A stretch of DNA of 64,000 nt from DATKUC01 sp964553615. Lineage in GTDB: Bacteria; Spirochaetota; Spirochaetia; DSM-27196; DATKUC01. A model generated the notes under the pieces. It worked only from the letters and a program-made list of their open reading frames with translations, was not told the DNA's origin and ran no database searches. The DNA lies in the NCBI GenBank assembly GCA_964553615.1, contig CAZKMA010000012.1, positions 1 through 64,000 of the forward strand. The letters run 5' to 3'. The position numbers and the translations under genes are program-made. Every line of letters starts with the position of its first letter. Position 1 is the stretch's first letter. Of the stretch, positions 60,858 through 64,000 are shown piece after piece.

Positions 60858-60886
60858 TTGACTAAATTTATCATGATAATTAGTCT
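60858..60886 (+). promoter_or_regulatory. Promoter with overlapping dyad
   Basis: TTGACT (60858-60863), 17-bp spacer, TAGTCT (60881-60886). Over it lies a dyad, GACTAA-AT-TTATCA followed by TGATAA-TTAGTC (60860-60885), asymmetric only by two extra bases. Binding there would block the polymerase. The transcript serves the repeat protein starting at 60934. Confidence 0.55.
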
Positions 60887-60933
60887 TAAAGGAGCAGGTG
60901 GACCTACGACTTGTCGACTGAGGAGGTTTATGT

Positions 60934-61701
60934 ATGAATAGATCGTCCGTGTCCCTCGTTCCGGCTTTGCTTCTGACGTTCACCCTGTTGATCAGCACTG
61001 CCGGTGCTCTGTATGCGCAGTCCTATACGGTCAAGGTAGCAACGGCGCCGAATGGCAAAGAATATTTGACCGACTCGAACGGAATGACGCTTTACTATTT
61101 TACGAAAGATGTGTCCGGCTCCAGCGTCTGCACCGGGGGGTGTTCCAATGCCTGGCCGGCATTTTCGGCCGGGACCGTGAGTGCCCCGGCATCAGTGGAC
61201 GCTTCCGCGTTCGGCACCATTACCCGCGATGATGGAACTCTGCAGACAACCTACAACGGCTGGCCGCTCTACTATTTCGCCGGAGATAAGGCTCCCGGAG
61301 ACATGAAAGGAGAAGACTTTCGTCACGTCTGGTACATGGTAACGGTTCCTTCCTATACGGTGATGGTCGCCACTTCGCCGAAACTCGGCAACTATCTTAC
61401 CGATGCAGATGGCATGAGCCTCTACTATTTCACGAAAGACAGTGCCAACAAGAGTGTATGTGAAGGTAACTGCGCGAAGGTGTGGCCCCCGTTTCATGCC
61501 TCGGATATCGTTGCCCCGGCGGGGGTAAATCCCTCGGACTTCGGTACCATTACACGGCCGGATGGCTCACTACAGTCCACATACAAAGGATATCCGCTCT
61601 ACTACTGGATCAAAGACAAGGTTCGTGGTGATACGACCGGGCAGGATGTCGGCCACGTCTGGTTCGTTCTTGATCCGGCCAATTTTCATCCGGGAACCTG
61701 A
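60934..61701 (+). CDS. Exported Lipoprotein_15 (COG4315) two-repeat protein
   Basis: 255 residues. Signal peptide ending ALYAQ, then two tandem copies of about 115 residues. Each shows YLTD-x-x-GM-[TS]-LYYFTKD, an S-V-C-x-[GN]-x-C Cys pair (TGGCSNAWP / EGNCAKVWP), FGTITR-x-DG-[TS]-LQ-[TS]-TY, G-[WY]-PLYY and HVW. The family is usually called 'secreted repeat of unknown function'. The conserved Cys/Trp/Tyr pattern suggests a redox or metal role (inference). AGGAGG precedes the ATG at 60934. Confidence 0.88.
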   Translation: MNRSSVSLVPALLLTFTLLISTAGALYAQSYTVKVATAPNGKEYLTDSNGMTLYYFTKDVSGSSVCTGGCSNAWPAFSAGTVSAPASVDASAFGTITRDDGTLQTTYNGWPLYYFAGDKAPGDMKGEDFRHVWYMVTVPSYTVMVATSPKLGNYLTDADGMSLYYFTKDSANKSVCEGNCAKVWPPFHASDIVAPAGVNPSDFGTITRPDGSLQSTYKGYPLYYWIKDKVRGDTTGQDVGHVWFVLDPANFHPGT

Positions 61702-61704
61702 GAG

Positions 61705-62505
61705 CTACTGAAGAAAAGCCGTTCGTTTTATGAACCCCATGTAGCGGCTGGACAGGTACATGAGCGGCTTTACCGCGGTTGGAAACTCCGCGGAGAGCCG
61801 GCTCAGTGCGTGTTCGACAGACGATGGAACCAGATCGCCATGTTTCAGGGCCTGACGATAGTAATACGTTCCGCATTCTGCCAGCTCTTTTCGACTCTTT
61901 GCCCGATACCACGCCCCCGGAAGGAGCTGTTGAACCTCCAGATAGTCCGAAAAAACCCCAAGCAAAAAGAGACAAATATCCCCGATCCTCTTGTAGGAAC
62001 GCAGCTTCTGTGTGTCGTCCACGAGGCGGCTGAACTCAATGAGGCTTTCGATGTCAAAGTCGTCGACTGTGACCTGTTCGAAGACTCCCGGTTTGACCCG
62101 GATGTACAGTTGTGTTTTGTCCACCCGGACAAAGGATGCGAGCATCTCAGCCAGATACTCGCGTATTGTCTGATCGTCCAGGAGCTTGAGCACTTCGGAG
62201 GAATCGAACACCACGACACTGTAGCGGTTGTCGCGTTCGAACGTGAACGTCTGATTTCTCAGGTCCTCGCGCGTGCGGTGAAGGAGCACCGAAAAGAACA
62301 GATGTGCGGAAACGTTCAGCACGTGAACCGGGTTGTCGGAGAGATGATGAAAGAGCCGCGCATCCGAGAGCATCGCTTCTACCAGAGAAGGGTCTTCTCT
62401 CATGGCCCTCACGAGCCGGTCTCTGTCTGTGCTTTCCGGTGAAAGAACTCCGGCAACGTAACGGAGATCTTCAGTGCTCCAGAATATTGATTCGTCACTC
62501 TTCAT
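61705..62505 (-). CDS. Unrecognised soluble protein
   Basis: 266 residues; I do not recognise the family. It has no signal peptide or membrane segment, is largely helical by composition, and has no Cys cluster or nucleotide motif. Two acidic stretches near residues 100-160 (VVVFDSSEVLKLLDDQTI; VTVDDFDIESLIEFSRLVDDT) and a C-terminal helix-rich part (YYYRQALKHGDLVPSSVEHALSR) stand out. It converges on the Lipoprotein_15 gene with 3 bp between stops, and lies 142 bp from pstS, which is divergent. Confidence 0.72.
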   Translation of the reverse strand: MKSDESIFWSTEDLRYVAGVLSPESTDRDRLVRAMREDPSLVEAMLSDARLFHHLSDNPVHVLNVSAHLFFSVLLHRTREDLRNQTFTFERDNRYSVVVFDSSEVLKLLDDQTIREYLAEMLASFVRVDKTQLYIRVKPGVFEQVTVDDFDIESLIEFSRLVDDTQKLRSYKRIGDICLFLLGVFSDYLEVQQLLPGAWYRAKSRKELAECGTYYYRQALKHGDLVPSSVEHALSRLSAEFPTAVKPLMYLSSRYMGFIKRTAFLQ

Positions 62506-62568
62506 ACGTAGAATCTACATCATTGACGAAAGATCGACACGAAAGGTGACCGTCTGAAACTCACGAAA

Positions 62569-62602
62569 ATCTAACACAATCTGAACACCCTCTAAACACC
62601 TG
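62569..62602 (+). promoter_or_regulatory. Candidate Pho box before pstS
   Basis: Three direct repeats, TCTAACACAA, TCTGAACACCC and TCTAAACACC, start at 62570, 62580 and 62591 (10-11 bp period). This helical-turn spacing of TNAACAC-like units is the pattern of PhoB/PhoP boxes. It lies about 46 bp before the pstS start, with TTGATA (62613-62618) as a possible -10. Confidence 0.6.
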
Positions 62603-62647
62603 CCGAGGTAACTTGATAGCGTGAAAAACTTCAAGAGAGGTAAGTAC

Positions 62648-63751
62648 ATGAAACGAAGGGTCCTGCCGATTGCCATGATCGGCCTCGTCCTCATTCTCTC
62701 CGCAGGGTTTCTGTTCGCAGGTGGACAGAAGGAAAACAGCACTCCGTCGGCAATGAATGCTTCAAGTTCATCCTCCAGTGCAACGATCTCCGGCGCCGGT
62801 TCGTCGTTTGCCTATCCGATCTACTCGAAGATGGGCGCGGAATACAACAAGATCAACGGCGTTCAGGTGAACTACCAGGCCATCGGGTCTTCCGGCGGTA
62901 TCAAGAACATAAAAAACAAGGTCGTGGATTTTGGTGGATCAGACGCTTTTCTGACCGACGAGCAGATAAAGACCTTCGACGCGCCGGTCATCCAGTTTCC
63001 GACCGTTGCAGGCGCTATTGTCATTACCTACAACCTCCCTGGAAGCCCGACGCTCAAGCTGACCGGAGATGTCGTTGCCAGGATCTGGCTCGGGCAGATC
63101 ACCAAGTGGAATGATCCGGCCATCACATCGTTGAATCCGGGAGTGAACCTGCCGGATCAGAGCATTATTGTGGCTCACCGCTCGGACGGGAGCGGTACAA
63201 CATTCAATTTCACCCTCTACCTGAGCCGGGTAAGTTCAGCATGGAAAGACAAAGTGGGCCATGCTACCTCGGTAAACTGGCCGGTCGGACTCGGTGGAGC
63301 GCAGAATGCGGGTGTTGCGGGCATAATCAAGCAGACCCCGGGTGCCATCGGGTATGTCGAGCTCGCCTACGCTACCGAGAACAAGCTTCCGTTTGCGACG
63401 CTCAAGAACAGTTCTGGAAACTGGATAGTCCCATCGCTCAAGTCAACCTCGCTTGCCGCAAATACAGAAATTCCCGCGGACGGACGGATCTACCTGGATG
63501 ACACCAGTGCTCCTGAGGGGTATCCCATAACCACGCTGACGTGGGTCATCGCATACAAAGATCAGAAGTACTCCGGGCGTTCAATGGCGCAGGCAAAAGC
63601 GCTGGTGGATTTCTTCTGGTGGATGATTCACGACGGAGAACAGTATGCGGAGCCTCTGCAGTACGCGCCGCTTCCGGCCGCTGCGGTGAAGGCGGACGAA
63701 AACATCCTCCGGTCAATTACCTACGGCGGAACACCACTGCTCAGCAAGTAG
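62648..63751 (+). CDS. pstS: Phosphate ABC importer, binding protein PstS
   Basis: 367 residues. Signal peptide ending LFAGGQKE, then a Ser-rich spacer. PstS motifs: ISGAGSSFAYPIYSKM, QAIGSSGGIKNIKNKVVDFGGSDA (phosphate-loop Ser/Asp), LWLGQITKWNDPAI-like IWLGQITKWNDPAI, and HRSDGSGTTFNFT. It binds phosphate with high affinity in the periplasm. ATG 62648 has AGAGAGG upstream. The PstC/A/B genes are not adjacent: a strong terminator and a GntR gene follow. Confidence 0.94.
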   Translation: MKRRVLPIAMIGLVLILSAGFLFAGGQKENSTPSAMNASSSSSSATISGAGSSFAYPIYSKMGAEYNKINGVQVNYQAIGSSGGIKNIKNKVVDFGGSDAFLTDEQIKTFDAPVIQFPTVAGAIVITYNLPGSPTLKLTGDVVARIWLGQITKWNDPAITSLNPGVNLPDQSIIVAHRSDGSGTTFNFTLYLSRVSSAWKDKVGHATSVNWPVGLGGAQNAGVAGIIKQTPGAIGYVELAYATENKLPFATLKNSSGNWIVPSLKSTSLAANTEIPADGRIYLDDTSAPEGYPITTLTWVIAYKDQKYSGRSMAQAKALVDFFWWMIHDGEQYAEPLQYAPLPAAAVKADENILRSITYGGTPLLSK

Positions 63752-63774
63752 AAAGACCAATTCCGGTCCTTATG

Positions 63775-63809
63775 AGGTCACTCCAGCTCGTTGGAGTGAC
63801 CTTTTTTTT
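63775..63809 (+). terminator. Rho-independent terminator of pstS
   Basis: A perfect 11-bp stem, AGGTCACTCCA (63775-63785) with TGGAGTGACCT (63792-63802), 6-nt loop, then a run of T to 63809. Confidence 0.95.
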
Positions 63810-63867
63810 GCGTGCGCCCGGCAGGACCGAACCCCGGGAGTAGACGAAAGCGTCGATCCTTGCATAT

Positions 63868-63890
63868 ACTGGTATAGATGTCTATACAGG
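63868..63890 (+). promoter_or_regulatory. GntR/HutC-type operator over the start codon
   Basis: GTATAGA-TG-TCTATAC (63872-63887), a perfect 7-bp inverted repeat, overlaps the ATG at 63878. With the flanking ACTG it reads ACTGGTATAGA, one base from the DasR/NagR half-site ACTGGTCTAGA. Autoregulation of the gene it overlaps is likely (inference). Confidence 0.55.
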
Positions 63891-64000
63891 ATAGTGATGG
63901 GTCCGCGGTAGACCGGGAGAGCGGGCTCCCGTATTACCTGCAGATCAGGGAAACGATCATCGCGCGAATGAGAAATGGCGTTTACCGCCCCGGAGAGCGA
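63878..64000 (+). CDS. GntR-family regulator (HutC subfamily), partial
   Basis: The first 41 codons only; the gene runs off the window. LPYYLQIRETIIARMRNGVY-RPGER is the start of the GntR winged helix (P-x-Y-x-Q-[IL]-K/R ... G-x-Y-x-P-G-[DE]-[KR]). The operator overlapping its start supports a HutC/NagR-type repressor, typically of amino-sugar or histidine use. Confidence 0.85.
   Translation, partial: MSIQDSDGSAVDRESGLPYYLQIRETIIARMRNGVYRPGER

Overview
The window looks like a chromosomal segment of a free-living, GC-rich spirochaete (phylum Spirochaetota, Spirochaeta/Sphaerochaeta-like). Five exported proteins share a signal-peptide end of the form [VL][FW]A-[SNG]-G-x-x-E (VFASGSTE, VFANGNAE, VWAGGKTE, VWANGQKE, LFAGGQKE), a style I associate with spirochaete binding proteins. 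The lifestyle inferred is a carbohydrate-scavenging heterotroph with many ABC/TRAP importers, glycoside hydrolases, sigma-54 regulators, cyclic-nucleotide enzymes and a polyferredoxin. Taxonomy is inference; there is no rRNA or tRNA in the window. Two 100-N assembly gaps (940-1039 and 59181-59280) both sit in short intergenic tandem repeats.

Layout. 1-0.9 kb: exported dienelactone-hydrolase-like protein. 1.1-10.9 kb: the most unusual locus. An RbsA-like ABC ATPase domain is fused to a PAS-histidine kinase and paired with an NtrC-type sigma-54 activator. Divergent from them is a ribose-type ABC importer (ATPase, permease, binding protein) plus a short-chain dehydrogenase and an amidohydrolase. 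A consensus sigma-54 promoter (4521-4536) lies before the importer, and TACACA dyads lie about 150 bp further upstream. 10.9-13.2 kb: small exported protein, Bcr/CflA-type efflux pump, C-terminally truncated GNAT. 13.3-20.5 kb: cell-envelope block (outer-membrane-like protein, repeat lipoprotein, coiled-coil membrane protein) and a HAMP-adenylate cyclase. 20.5-28 kb: three MFS transporters, a LacI-family remnant, a DUF2059-like protein, a thioesterase and a NapH-like polyferredoxin. 28-38.6 kb: mostly single housekeeping or stress genes (DUF4097-like, THUMP methyltransferase, GH31, GNAT, DUF432-MscS pair, isocitrate/isopropylmalate dehydrogenase-like, truncated haemoglobin, degenerate histone-deacetylase-like protein, thioredoxin reductase).

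38.7-45.4 kb: one operon with a YesM-type kinase, an AraC-type response regulator carrying a collagen-like Gly-X-Thr repeat, a DctP-Q-M TRAP transporter and a glyoxalase-fold protein. 45.4-49 kb: YkgJ-like cysteine-cluster protein and a GGDEF-EAL protein. 49-54.7 kb: fructan/sucrose locus with a GH32 enzyme and DeoR regulator, divergent from a family-1 sugar ABC importer without its own ATPase. 54.7-58.8 kb: SDR, deoxynucleoside kinase and a second NtrC/kinase pair. 59.4-62.5 kb: small exported proteins (DOMON, DUF2807-like, Lipoprotein_15 repeat) and one unrecognised protein. 62.6-64 kb: pstS behind a candidate Pho box, a strong terminator, and the start of a GntR/HutC regulator cut by the window end.

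Three of the four carbohydrate or organic-acid import systems sit beside their own regulators, each of a different class: sigma-54/NtrC, YesM-YesN and DeoR. Decay is visible between 12.8 and 22.4 kb (truncated GNAT, possible glycosyltransferase stub, LacI fragment).
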